A DNA stretch of 64,000 bases, taken from the NCBI GenBank assembly GCA_958295665.1, contig OY282558.1:460014995-460078994 (forward strand), in the 5' to 3' direction. This stretch comes from Tipula vernalis (Eukaryota > Arthropoda > Insecta > Diptera > Tipulidae). The notes under the pieces are model-generated. The model did no database searches. It was not told the DNA's origin and saw only the letters and a list, made by a program, of their open reading frames with translations. The translations under genes and the position numbers were made by a program. This document shows, piece after piece, positions 1 through 13,289 of the stretch. The number at the start of each line of letters is the position of its first letter. Position 1 is the stretch's first letter.

Positions 1-319
1 GCAATTACAGGTCCCGTGACCTATCATTTGAGGATCAAGAACCGCAATCGGAGCACAATTGCAGATTTTGGATTTGTACAGCTCTAAATCGGCTGAGCTA
101 TAGTAAGGTGATTTTCTTCGAATCGATTTTTCTGTGAAATGTATGGAAACAATCAACCAATTTTAATGCGGTTTGGCATAACAATTACAAGTGCCGAGAC
201 CTATCATTTGAAGTATCAAGAACCGCAATCGGAGCACAATTGCAGATTTTGGATTTTTACAGCTCTGAATCGGCTGAGCTATAGTAAGGTGATTTTCTTC
301 AAATCGAATTTTCTATGAA

Positions 320-650
320 ATCTATGGTATAGCAATTACAGGTCCCGTGACCTATCATTTGAGGATCAAGAACCGCAATCGGAGCACAATTGCAGATTTT
401 GGATTTGTACAGCTCTAAATCGGCTGAGCTATAGTAAGGTGATTTTCTTCGAATCGATTTTTCTGTGAAATGTATGGAAACAATCAACCAATTTTAATGC
501 GGTTTGGCATAACAATTACAAGTGCCGAGACCTATCATTTGAGGTATCAAGAACCGCAATCGGAGCACAATTGCAGATTTTGGATTTTTACAGCTCTGAA
601 TCGGCTGAGCTATAGTAAGGTGATTTTCTTCAAATCGAATTTTCTATGAA
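320..650. repeat. Reference 331-bp dimer of domain 1 (A 320-469, B 470-650)
   Basis: This unit is representative of domain 1. The A half starts ATCTATGGTATAGC, continues through CAGGTCCCGTGACC and GAGGATCAAG, and ends in the tail TTCGAATCGATTTTTCTGTG. The B half starts ATGTATGGAAACAATC, contains GCGGTTTGGCATAACAATTA and AAGTGCCGAGACC, and ends in the tail TTCAAATCGAATTTTCTATG. The tail of each monomer matches the head of the next: TTCGAATCGATTTTT precedes B heads and TTCAAATCGAATTTTC precedes A heads. The natural recombination unit is therefore probably offset from the ATG-based register used here only for bookkeeping. Confidence 0.95.
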
Positions 651-1462
651 ATCTATGGTATAGCAATTACAGGTCCCGTGACCTATCATTTGAGGATCAA
701 GAACCGCAATCGGAGCACAATTGCAGATTTTGGATTTGTACAGCTCTAAATCGGCTGAGCTATAGTAAGGTGATTTTCTTCGAATCGATTTTTCTGTGAA
801 ATGTATGGAAACAATCAACCAATTTTAATGCGGTTTGGCATAACAATTACAAGTGCCGAGACCTATCATTTGAAGTATCAAGAACCGCAATCGGAGCACA
901 ATTGCAGATTTTGGATTTTTACAGCTCTGAATCGGCTGAGCTATAGTAAGGTGATTTTCTTCAAATCGAATTTTCTATGAAATCTATGGTATAGCAATTA
1001 CAGGTCCCGTGACCTATCATTTGAGGATCAAGAACCGCAATCGAAGCACAATTGCAGATTTTGGATTTGTACAGCTCTAAATCGGCTGAGCTATAGTAAG
1101 GTGATTTTCTTCGAATCGATTTTTCTGTGAAATGTATGGAAACAATCAACCAATTTTAATGCGGTTTGGCATAACAATTACAAGTGCCGAGACCTATCAT
1201 TTGAGGTATCAAGAACCGCAATCGGAGCACAATTGCAGATTTTGGATTTTTACGGCTCTGAATCGGCTGAGCTATAGTAAGGTGATTTTCTTCAAATCGA
1301 ATTTTCTATGAAATCTATGGTATAGCAATTACAGGTCCCGTGACCTATCATTTGAGGATCAAGAACCGCAATCGGAGCACAATTGCAGATTTTGGATTTT
1401 TACAGCTCTGAATCGGCTGAGCTATAGTAAGGTGATTTTCTTCGAATCGATTTTTCTGTGAA

Positions 1463-1824
1463 ATGTATGGAAACAATCAACCAATTTTAATGCGGTTTGG
1501 CATAACAATTACAAGTGCCGAGACCTATCATTTGAGGTATCAAGAACCGCAATCGGAGCACAATTGCAGATATTGGATTTTTACAGCTCTGAATCGGCTG
1601 AGCTATAGTAAGGTGATTTTCTTCGAATCGATTTTTCTGTGAAATGTATGGAAACAATCAACCAATTTTAATGCGGTTTGGCATAACAATTACAAGTGCC
1701 GAGACCTATCATTTGAAGTATCAAGAACCGCAATCGGAGCACAATTGCAGATTTTGGATTTTTACAGCTCTGAATCGGCTGAGCTATAGTAAGGTGATTT
1801 TCTTCAAATCGAATTTTCTATGAA
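1463..1824. repeat. B-B doublet 1 interrupting the A+B dimer register
   Basis: Two consecutive 181-bp B monomers start at 1463 and 1644 with no A between them. The first B carries AGATATTGG (ATATTGG at 1570) in place of the usual AGATTTTGG. The preceding dimer carries TACGGCTCTG at 1251 instead of TACAGCTCTG. The same two markers, 1,505 bp further on (4 x 331 + 181), flank the second doublet, so the pair looks like a copied segment. Confidence 0.93.
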
Positions 1825-2967
1825 ATCTATGGTATAGCAATTACAGGTCCCGTGACCTATCATTTGAGGATCAAGAACCGCAATCGGAGCACAATTGCAG
1901 ATTTTGGATTTTTACAGCTCTGAATCGGCTGAGCTATAGTAAGGTGATTTTCTTCGAATCGATTTTTCTGTGAAATGTATGGAAACAATCAACCAATTTT
2001 AATGCGGTTTGGCATAACAATTACAAGTGCCGAGACCTATCATTTGAAGTATCAAGAACCGCAATCGGAGCACAATTGCAGATTTTGGATTTTTACAGCT
2101 CTGAATCGGCTGAGCTATAGTAAGGTGATTTTCTTCAAATCGAATTTTCTATGAAATCTATGGTATAGCAATTACAGGTCCCGTGACCTATCATTTGAGG
2201 ATCAAGAACCGCAATCGAAGCACAATTGCAGATTTTGGATTTGTACAGCTCTAAATCGGCTGAGCTATAGTAAGGTGATTTTCTTCGAATCGATTTTTCT
2301 GTGAAATGTATGGAAACAATCAACCAATTTTAATGTGGTTTGGCATAACAATTACAAGTGCCGAGACCTATCATTTGAGGTATCAAGAACCGCAATCGGA
2401 GCACAATTGCAGATTTTGGATTTTTACAGCTCTGAATCGGCTGAGCTATAGTAAGGTGATTTTCTTCAAATCGAATTTTCTATGAAATCTATGGTATAGC
2501 AATTACAGGTCCCGTGACCTATCATTTGAGGATCAAGAACCGCAATCGGAGCACAATTGCAGATTTTGGATTTGTACAGCTCTAAATCGGCTGAGCTATA
2601 GTAAGGTGATTTTCTTCGAATCGATTTTTCTGTGAAATGTATGGAAACAATCAACCAATTTTAATGCGGTTTGGCATAACAATTACAAGTGCCGAGACCT
2701 ATCATTTGAGGTATCAAGAACCGCAATCGGAGCACAATTGCAGATTTTGGATTTTTACGGCTCTGAATCGGCTGAGCTATAGTAAGGTGATTTTCTTCAA
2801 ATCGAATTTTCTATGAAATCTATGGTATAGCAATTACAGGTCCCGTGACCTATCATTTGAGGATCAAGAACCGCAATCGGAGCACAATTGCAGATTTTGG
2901 ATTTTTACAGCTCTGAATCGGCTGAGCTATAGTAAGGTGATTTTCTTCGAATCGATTTTTCTGTGAA

Positions 2968-3329
2968 ATGTATGGAAACAATCAACCAATTTTAATGCGG
3001 TTTGGCATAACAATTACAAGTGCCGAGACCTATCATTTGAGGTATCAAGAACCGCAATCGGAGCACAATTGCAAATATTGGATTTTTACAGCTCTGAATC
3101 GGCTGAGCTATAGTAAGGTGATTTTCTTCGAATCGATTTTTCTGTGAAATGTATGGAAACAATCAACCAATTTTAATGCGGTTTGGCATAACAATTACAA
3201 GTGCCGAGACCTATCATTTGAAGTATCAAGAACCGCAATCGGAGCACAATTGCAGATTTTGGATTTTTACAGCTCTGAATCGGCTGAGCTATAGTAAGGT
3301 GATTTTCTTCAAATCGAATTTTCTATGAA
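2968..3329. repeat. B-B doublet 2
   Basis: B heads lie at 2968 and 3149. The first B again has the ATATTGG marker (3075), here with a further private change (GCAAATATTGG). The TACGG marker lies upstream at 2756, exactly 1,505 bp after its counterpart at 1251. This supports descent from the same ancestral doublet as the one at 1463. Confidence 0.93.
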
Positions 3330-4803
3330 ATCTATGGTATAGCAATTACAGGTCCCGTGACCTATCATTTGAGGATCAAGAACCGCAATCGAAGCACAAT
3401 TGCAGATTTTGGATTTGTACAGCTCTAAATCGGCTGAGCTATAGTAAGGTGATTTTCTTCGAATCGATTTTTCTGTGAAATGTATGGAAACAATCAACCA
3501 ATTTTAATGCGGTTTGGCATAACAATTACAAGTGCCGAGACCTATCATTTGAGGTATCAAGAACCGCAATCGGAGCACAATTGCAGATTTTGGATTTTTA
3601 CAGCTCTGAATCGGCTGAGCTATAGTAAGGTGATTTTCTTCAAATCGAATTTTCTATGAAATCTATGGTATAGCAATTACAGGTCCCGTGACCTATCATT
3701 TGAGGATCAAGAACCGCAATCGGAGCACAATTGCAGATTTTGGATTTGTACAGCTCTAAATCGGCTGAGCTATAGTAAGGTGATTTTCTTCGAATCGATT
3801 TTTCTGTGAAATGTATGGAAACAATCAACCAATTTTAATGCGGTTTGGCATAACAATTACAAGTGCCGAGACCTATCATTTGAGGTATCAAGAACCGCAA
3901 TCGGAGCACAATTGCAGATTTTGGATTTTTACAGCTCTGAATCGGCTGAGCTATAGTAAGGTGATTTTCTTCAAATCGAATTTTCTATGAAATCTATGGT
4001 ATAGCAATTACAGGTCCCGTGACCTATCATTTGAGGATCAAGAACCGCAATCGGAGCACAATTGCAGATTTTGGATTTGTACAGCTCTAAATCGGCTGAG
4101 CTATAGTAAGGTGATTTTCTTCGAATCGATTTTTCTGTGAAATGTATGGAAACAATCAACCAATTTTAATGCGGTTTGGCATAACAATTACAAGTGCCGA
4201 GACCTATCATTTGAGGTATCAAGAACCGCAATCGGAGCACAATTGCAGATTTTGGATTTTTACAGCTCTGAATCGGCTGAGCTATAGTAAGGTGATTTTC
4301 TTCAAATCGAATTTTCTATGAAATCTATGGTATAGCAATTACAGGTCCCGTGACCTATCATTTGAGGATCAAGAACCGCAATCGGAGCACAATTGCAGAT
4401 TTTGGATTTGTACAGCTCTAAATCGGCTGAGCTATAGTAAGGTGATTTTCTTCGAATCGATTTTTCTGTGAAATGTATGGAAACAATCAACCAATTTTAA
4501 TGCGGTTTGGCATAACAATTACAAGTGCCGAGACCTATCATTTGAGGTATCAAGAACCGCAATCGGAGCACAATTGCAGATTTTGGATTTTTACAGCTCT
4601 GAATCGGCTGAGCTATAGTAAGGTGATTTTCTTCAAATCGAATTTTCTATGAAATCTATGGTATAGCAATTACAGGTCCCGTGACCTATCATTTGAGGAT
4701 CAAGAACCGCAATCGGAGCACAATTGCAGATTTTGGATTTGTACAGCTCTGAATCGGCTGAGCTATAGTAAGGTGATTTTCTTCGAATCGATTTTTCTGT
4801 GAA

Positions 4804-5165
4804 ATGTATGGAAACAATCAACCAATTTTAATGCGGTTTGGCATAACAATTACAAGTGCCGAGACCTATCATTTGAGGTATCAAGAACCGCAATCGGAGC
4901 ACAATTGCAGATATTGGATTTTTACAGCTCTGAATCGGCTGAGCTATAGTAAGGTGATTTTCTTCGAATCGATTTTTCTGTGAAATGTATGGAAACAATC
5001 AACCAATTTTAATGCGGTTTGGCATAACAATTACAAGTGCCGAGACCTATCATTTGAAGTATCAAGAACCGCAATCGGAGCACAATTGCAGATTTTGGAT
5101 TTTTACAGCTCTGAATCGGCTGAGCTATAGTAAGGTGATTTTCTTCAAATCGAATTTTCTATGAA
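4804..5165. repeat. B-B doublet 3
   Basis: B heads lie at 4804 and 4985, and ATATTGG is at 4911 in the first B. The distance from doublet 2 is 1,836 bp, or 5 x 331 + 181. The flanking A monomer before it has the mixed subtype GGATTTGTACAGCTCTGAATC. Confidence 0.93.
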
Positions 5166-6969
5166 ATCTATGGTATAGCAATTACAGGTCCCGTGACCTA
5201 TCATTTGAGGATCAAGAACCGCAATCGGAGCACAATTGCAGATTTTGGATTTTTACAGCTCTGAATCGGCTGAGCTATAGTAAGGTGATTTTCTTCGAAT
5301 CGATTTTTCTGTGAAATGTATGGAAACAATCAACCAATTTTAATGCGGTTTGGCATAACAATTACAAGTGCCGAGACCTATCATTTGAAGTATCAAGAAC
5401 CGCAATCGGAGCACAATTGCAGATTTTGGATTTTTACAGCTCTGAATCGGCTGAGCTATAGTAAGGTGATTTTCTTCAAATCGAATTTTCTATGAAATCT
5501 ATGGTATAGCAATTACAGGTCCCGTGACCTATCATTTGAGGATCAAGAACCGCAATCGAAGCACAATTGCAGATTTTGGATTTGTACAGCTCTAAATCGG
5601 CTGAGCTATAGTAAGGTGATTTTCTTCGAATCGATTTTTCTGTGAAATGTATGGAAACAATCAACCAATTTTAATGCGGTTTGGCATAACAATTACAAGT
5701 GCCGAGACCTATCATTTGAGGTATCAAGAACCGCAATCGGAGCACAATTGCAGATTTTGGATTTTTACAGCTCTGAATCGGCTGAGCTATAGTAAGGTGA
5801 TTTTCTTCAAATCGAATTTTCTATGAAATCTATGGTATAGCAATTACAGGTCCCGTGACCTATCATTTGAGGATCAAGAACCGCAATCGGAGCACAATTG
5901 CAGATTTTGGATTTGTACAGCTCTAAATCGGCTGAGCTATAGTAAGGTGATTTTCTTCGAATCGATTTTTCTGTGAAATGTATGGAAACAATCAACCAAT
6001 TTTAATGCGGTTTGGCATAACAATTACAAGTGCCGAGACCTATCATTTGAGGTATCAAGAACCGCAATCGGAGCACAATTGCAGATTTTGGATTTTTACA
6101 GCTCTGAATCGGCTGAGCTATAGTAAGGTGATTTTCTTCAAATCGAATTTTCTATGAAATCTCTGGTATAGCAATTACAGGTCCCGTGACCTATCATTTG
6201 AGGATCAAGAACCGCAATCGGAGCACAATTGCAGATTTTGGATTTGTACAGCTCTAAATCGGCTGAGCTATAGTAAGGTGATTTTCTTCGAATCGATTTT
6301 TCTGTGAAATGTATGGAAACAATCAACCAATTTTAATGCGGTTTGGCATAACAATTACAAGTGCCGAGACCTATCATTTGAGGTATCAAGAACCGCAATC
6401 GGAGCACAATTGCAGATTTTGGATTTTTACAGCTCTGAATCGGCTGAGCTATAGTAAGGTGATTTTCTTAAATCGAATTTTCTATGAAATCTATGGTATA
6501 GCAATTACAGGTCCCGTGACCTATCATTTGAGGATCAAGAACCGCAATCGGAGCACAATTGCAGATTTTGGATTTGTACAGCTCTAAATCGGCTGAGCTA
6601 TAGTAAGGTGATTTTCTTCGAATCGATTTTTCTGTGAAATGTATGGAAACAATCAACCAATTTTAATGCGGTTTGGCATAACAATTACAAGTGCCGAGAC
6701 CTATCATTTGAGGTATCAAGAACCGCAATCGGAGCACAATTGCAGATTTTGGATTTTTACAGCTCTGAATCGGCTGAGCTATAGTAAGGTGATTTTCTTC
6801 AAATCGAATTTTCTATGAAATCTATGGTATAGCAATTACAGGTCCCGTGACCTATCATTTGAGGATCAAGAACCGCAATCGGAGCACAATTGCAGATTTT
6901 GGATTTTTACAGCTCTGAATCGGCTGAGCTATAGTAAGGTGATTTTCTTCGAATCGATTTTTCTGTGAA

Positions 6970-7481
6970 ATGTATGGAAACAATCAACCAATTTTAATGC
7001 GGTTTGGCATAACAATTACAAGTACCGAGACCTATCATTTGAGGTATCAAGAACGGCAATCGGAGCACAATTGCAGATTTTGGATTTTTACAGCTCTGAA
7101 TCGGCTGAGCTATAGTAAGGTGATTTTATTCAAATCGAATTATCTATAAAATCTATGGTATAGCAATTACAGGTCCCGTGACCTATCATTTGAGGATCAA
7201 GAACCGCAATCGGAGCACAATTGCAGATTTTGGATTTTTACAGCTCTGAATCGGCTGAGCTATAGTAAGGTGATTTTCTTCGAATCGATTTTTCTGTGAA
7301 ATGTATGGAAACAATCAACCAATTTTAATGCGGTTTGGCATAACAATTACAAGTACCGAGACCTATCATTTGAGGTATCAAGAACGGCAATCGGAGCACA
7401 ATTGCAGATTTTGGATTTTTACAGCTCTGAATCGGCTGAGCTATAGTAAGGTGATTTTATTCAAATCGAATTATCTATAAA
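6970..7481. repeat. Two B monomers of a private subtype, 331 bp apart
   Basis: The B monomers at 6970-7150 and 7301-7481 (an A lies between) share linked changes not seen in ordinary B: AAGTACCGAG for AAGTGCCGAG, GAACGGCAATC for GAACCGCAATC, GATTTTATTC for GATTTTCTTC, and AATTATCTATAAAATC for AATTTTCTATGAAATC. The two copies agree at all these sites, so they reflect a recent single-dimer duplication. Confidence 0.92.
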
Positions 7482-7962
7482 ATCTATGGTATAGCAATTA
7501 CAGGTCCCGTGACCTATCATTTGAGGATCAAGAACCGCAATCGGAGCACAATTGCAGATTTTGGATTTTTACAGCTCTGAATCGGCTGAGCTATAGTAAG
7601 GTGATTTTCTTCGAATCGATTTTTCTGTGAAATGTATGGAAACAATCAACCAATTTTAATGCGGTTTGGCATAACAATTACAAGTGCCGAGACCTATCAT
7701 TTGAGGTATCAAGAACCGCAATCGGAGCACAATTGCAGATTTTGGATTTTTACAGCTCTGAATCGGCTGAGCTATAGTAAGGTGATTTTCTTCAAATCGA
7801 ATTTTCTATGAAATCTATGGTATAGCAATTACAGGTCCCGTGACCTATCATTTGAGGATCAAGAACCGCAATCGGAGCACAATTGCAGATTTTGGATTTG
7901 TACAGCTCTGAATCGGCTGAGCTATAGTAAGGTGATTTTCTTCGAATCGATTTTTCTGTGAA

Positions 7963-8324
7963 ATGTATGGAAACAATCAACCAATTTTAATGCGGTTTGG
8001 CATAACAATTACAAGTGCCGAGACCTATCATTTGAGGTATCAAGAACCGCAATCGGAGCACAATTGCAGATATTGGATTTTTACAGCTCTGAATCGGCTG
8101 AGCTATAGTAAGGTGATTTTCTTCAAATCGAATTTTCTGTGAAATGTATGGAAACAATCAACCAATTTTAATGCGGTTTGGCATAACAATTACAAGTGCC
8201 GAGACCTATCATTTGAAGTATCAAGAACCGCAATCGGAGCACAATTGCAGATTTTGGATTTTTACAGCTCTGAATCGGCTGAGCTATAGTAAGGTGATTT
8301 TCTTCAAATCGAATTTTCTATGAA
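7963..8324. repeat. B-B doublet 4 with a hybrid junction
   Basis: B heads lie at 7963 and 8144, and ATATTGG is at 8070 in the first B. The internal junction is unusual: the tail before the second head reads TTCAAATCGAATTTTCTGTG (about 8123-8142). Its left part is the tail normally found before A heads and its right part is the tail found before B heads. This is one of very few tail/head mismatches in the window and marks a crossover or short conversion within the joining segment. Confidence 0.9.
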
Positions 8325-8527
8325 ATCTATGGTATAGCAATTACAGGTCCCGTGACCTATCATTTGAGGATCAAGAACCGCAATCGGAGCACAATTGCAG
8401 ATTTTGGATTTTTACAGCTCTGAATCGGCTGAGCTATAGTAAGGTGATTTTCTTCGAATCGATTTTTCTGTGAAATGTATGGAAACAATCAACCAATTTT
8501 AATGCGGTTTGGCATAACAATTACAAG

Positions 8528-11500
8528 TGCCGAGACCTATCATTTGAAGTATCAAGAACCGCAATCGGAGCACAATTGCAGATTTTGGATTTTTACAGCT
8601 CTGAATCGGCTGAGCTATAGTAAGGTGATTTTCTTCAAATCGAATTTTCTATGAAATCTATGGTATAGCAATTACAGGTCCCGTGACCTATCATTTGAGG
8701 ATCAAGAACCGCAATCGAAGCACAATTGCAGATTTTGGATTTGTACAGCTCTAAATCGGCTGAGCTATAGTAAGGTGATTTTCTTCGAATCGATTTTTCT
8801 GTGAAATGTATGGAAACAATCAACCAATTTTAATGCGGTTTGGCATAACAATTACAAGTGCCGAGACCTATCATTTGAAGTATCAAGAACCGCAATCGGA
8901 GCACAATTGCAGATTTTGGATTTTTACAGCTCTGAATCGGCTGAGCTATAGTAAGGTGATTTTCTTCAAATCGAATTTTCTATGAAATCTATGGTATAGC
9001 AATTACAGGTCCCGTGACCTATCATTTGAGGATCAAGAACCGCAATCGGAGCACAATTGCAGATTTTGGATTTGTACAGCTCTGAATCGGCTGAGCTATA
9101 GTAAGGTGATTTTCTTCGAATCGATTTTTCTGTGAAATGTATGGAAACAATCAACCAATTTTAATGCGGTTTGGCATAACAATTACAAGTGCCGAGACCT
9201 ATCATTTGAAGTATCAAGAACCGCAATCGGAGCACAATTGCAGATTTTGGATTTTTACAGCTCTGAATCGGCTGAGCTATAGTAAGGTGATTTTCTTCAA
9301 ATCGAATTTTCTATGAAATCTATGGTATAGCAATTACAGGTCCCGTGACCTATCATTTGAGGATCAAGAACCGCAATCGGAGCACAATTGCAGATTTTGG
9401 ATTTGTACAGCTCTGAATCGGCTGAGCTATAGTAAGGTGATTTTCTTCGAATCGATTTTTCTGTGAAATGTATGGAAACAATCAACCAATTTTAATGCGG
9501 TTTGGCATAACAATTACAAGTGCCGAGACCTATCATTTGAAGTATCAAGAACCGCAATCGGAGCACAATTGCAGATTTTGGATTTTTACAGCTCTGAATC
9601 GGCTGAGCTATAGTAAGGTGATTTTCTTCAAATCGAATTTTCTATGAAATCTATGGTATAGCAATTACAGGTCCCGTGACCTATCATTTGAGGATCAAGA
9701 ACCGCAATCGAAGCACAATTGCAGATTTTGGATTTGTACAGCTCTAAATCGGCTGAGCTATAGTAAGGTGATTTTCTTCGAATCGATTTTTCTGTGAAAT
9801 GTATGGAAACAATCAACCAATTTTAATGCGGTTTGGCATAACAATTACAAGTGCCGAGACCTATCATTTGAAGTATCAAGAACCGCAATCGGAGCACAAT
9901 TGCAGATTTTGGATTTTTACAGCTCTGAATCGGCTGAGCTATAGTAAGGTGATTTTCTTCAAATCGAATTTTCTATGAAATCTATGGTATAGCAATTACA
10001 GGTCCCGTGACCTATCATTTGAGGATCAAGAACCGCAATCGGAGCACAATTGCAGATTTTGGATTTGTACAGCTCTGAATCGGCTGAGCTATAGTAAGGT
10101 GATTTTCTTCGAATCGATTTTTCTGTGAAATGTATGGAAACAATCAACCAATTTTAATGCGGTTTGGCATAACAATTACAAGTGCCGAGACCTATCATTT
10201 GAAGTATCAAGAACCGCAATCGGAGCACAATTGCAGATTTTGGATTTTTACAGCTCTGAATCGGCTGAGCTATAGTAAGGTGATTTTCTTCAAATCGAAT
10301 TTTCTATGAAATCTATGGTATAGCAATTACAGGTCCCGTGACCTATCATTTGAGGATCAAGAACCGCAATCGGAGCACAATTGCAGATTTTGGATTTGTA
10401 CAGCTCTGAATCGGCTGAGCTATAGTAAGGTGATTTTCTTCGAATCGATTTTTCTGTGAAATGTATGGAAACAATCAACCAATTTTAATGCGGTTTGGCA
10501 TAACAATTACAAGTGCCGAGACCTATCATTTGAAGTATCAAGAACCGCAATCGGAGCACAATTGCAGATTTTGGATTTTTACAGCTCTGAATCGGCTGAG
10601 CTATAGTAAGGTGATTTTCTTCAAATCGAATTTTCTATGAAATCTATGGTATAGCAATTACAGGTCCCGTGACCTATCATTTGAGGATCAAGAACCGCAA
10701 TCGAAGCACAATTGCAGATTTTGGATTTGTACAGCTCTGAATCGGCTGAGCTATAGTAAGGTGATTTTCTTCGAATCGATTTTTCTGTGAAATGTATGGA
10801 AACAATCAACCAATTTTAATGCGGTTTGGCATAACAATTACAAGTGCCGAGACCTATCATTTGAAGTATCAAGAACCGCAATCGGAGCACAATTGCAGAT
10901 TTTGGATTTTTACAGCTCTGAATCGGCTGAGCTATAGTAAGGTGATTTTCTTCAAATCGAATTTTCTATGAAATCTATGGTATAGCAATTACAGGTCCCG
11001 TGACCTATCATTTGAGGATCAAGAACCGCAATCGGAGCACAATTGCAGATTTTGGATTTGTACAGCTCTGAATCGGCTGAGCTATAGTAAGGTGATTTTC
11101 TTCGAATCGATTTTTCTGTGAAATGTATGGAAACAATCAACCAATTTTAATGCGGTTTGGCATAACAATTACAAGTGCCGAGACCTATCATTTGAAGTAT
11201 CAAGAACCGCAATCGGAGCACAATTGCAGATTTTGGATTTTTACAGCTCTGAATCGGCTGAGCTATAGTAAGGTGATTTTCTTCAAATCGAATTTTCTAT
11301 GAAATCTATGGTATAGCAATTACAGGTCCCGTGACCTATCATTTGAGGATCAAGAACCGCAATCGGAGCACAATTGCAGATTTTGGATTTTTACAGCTCT
11401 GAATCGGCTGAGCTATAGTAAGGTGATTTTCTTCGAATCGATTTTTCTGTGAAATGTATGGAAACAATCAACCAATTTTAATGCGGTTTGGCATAACAAT

Positions 11501-11610
11501 TACAAGTGCCGAGACCTATCATTTGAAGTATCAAGAACCGCAATCGGAGCACAATTGCAGATTTTGGATTTTTACAGCTCTGAATCGGCTGAGCTATAGT
11601 AAGGTGATTT
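8528..11610. repeat. Locally homogenised run of 331-bp dimers with GAAGTATC B monomers
   Basis: Every B in this stretch has the GAAGTATC variant, whereas elsewhere in domain 1 GAAGTATC and GAGGTATC copies are interspersed. Most A partners also share the combination GGATTTGTACAG with CTCTGAATC. The uniform subtype over about nine dimers suggests a recent local expansion of one dimer. Confidence 0.8.
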
Positions 11611-13108
11611 TCTTCAAATCGAATTTTCTATGAAATCTATGGTATAGCAATTACAGGTCCCGTGACCTATCATTTGAGGATCAAGAACCGCAATCGAAGC
11701 ACAATTGCAGATTTTGGATTTGTACAGCTCTAAATCGGCTGAGCTATAGTAAGGTGATTTTCTTCGAATCGATTTTTCTGTGAAATGTATGGAAACAATC
11801 AACCAATTTTAATGCGGTTTGGCATAACAATTACAAGTGCCGAGACCTATCATTTGAGGTATCAAGAACCGCAATCGGAGCACAATTGCAGATTTTGGAT
11901 TTTTACAGCTCTGAATCGGCTGAGCTATAGTAAGGTGATTTTCTTCAAATCGAATTTTCTATGAAATCTATGGTATAGCAATTACAGGTCCCGTGACCTA
12001 TCATTTGAGGATCAAGAACCGCAATCGGAGCACAATTGCAGATTTTGGATTTGTACAGCTCTAAATCGGCTGAGCTATAGTAAGGTGATTTTCTTCGAAT
12101 CGATTTTTCTGTGAAATGTATGGAAACAATCAACCAATTTTAATGCGGTTTGGCATAACAATTACAAGTGCCGAGACCTATCATTTGAGGTATCAAGAAC
12201 CGCAATCGGAGCACAATTGCAGATTTTGGATTTTTACAGCTCTGAATCGGCTGAGCTATAGTAAGGTGATTTTCTTCAAATCGAATTTTCTATGAAATCT
12301 ATGGTATAGCAATTACAGGTCCCGTGACCTATCATTTGAGGATCAAGAACCGCAATCGGAGCACAATTGCAGATTTTGGATTTGTACAGCTCTAAATCGG
12401 CTGAGCTATAGTAAGGTGATTTTCTTCGAATCGATTTTTCTGTGAAATGTATGGAAACAATCAACCAATTTTAATGCGGTTTGGCATAACAATTACAAGT
12501 GCCGAGACCTATCATTTGAGGTATCAAGAACCGCAATCGGAGCACAATTGCAGATTTTGGATTTTTACAGCTCTGAATCGGCTGAGCTATAGTAAGGTGA
12601 TTTTCTTCAAATCGAATTTTCTATGAAATCTATGGTATAGCAATTACAGGTCCCGTGACCTATCATTTGAGGATCAAGAACCGCAATCGGAGCACAATTG
12701 CAGATTTTGGATTTGTACAGCTCTAAATCGGCTGAGCTATAGTAAGGTGATTTTCTTCGAATCGATTTTTCTGTGAAATGTATGGAAACAATCAACCAAT
12801 TTTAATGCGGTTTGGCATAACAATTACAAGTGCCGAGACCTATCATTTGAGGTATCAAGAACCGCAATCGGAGCACAATTGCAGATTTTGGATTTTTACA
12901 GCTCTGAATCGGCTGAGCTATAGTAAGGTGATTTTCTTCAAATCGAATTTTCTATGAAATCTATGGTATAGCAATTACAGGTCCCGTGACCTATCATTTG
13001 AGGATCAAGAACCGCAATCGGAGCACAATTGCAGATTTTGGATTTTTACAGCTCTGAATCGGCTGAGCTATAGTAAGGTGATTTTCTTCGAATCGATTTT
13101 TCTGTGAA

Positions 13109-13289
13109 ATGTATGGAAACAATCAACCAATTTTAATGCGGTTTGGCATAACAATTACAAGTACCGAGACCTATCATTTGAGGTATCAAGAACGGCAATC
13201 GGAGCACAATTGCAGATTTTGGATTTTTACAGCTCTGAATCGGCTGAGCTATAGTAAGGTGATTTTATTCAAATCGAATTATCTATAAA
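13109..13289. repeat. Distant third copy of the private B subtype
   Basis: This B has the same linked changes as the B monomers at 6970 and 7301 (GTACCGAG, GAACGG, GATTTTATTC, AATTATCTATAAAA). It lies 5,808 bp after the copy at 7301, which equals 17 x 331 + 181. A partial copy follows at 14756-14936 with GTACCGAG and GAACGG but the ordinary right half (GATTTTCTTCAAATCG), implying recombination within that monomer. Confidence 0.9.

Noticed and set aside
139..181. The B-specific extra block as a small transposon
   Set aside because: It is only about 30 bp, with no terminal inverted repeats. The flanking AACAAT copies are better explained by slippage or template switching.
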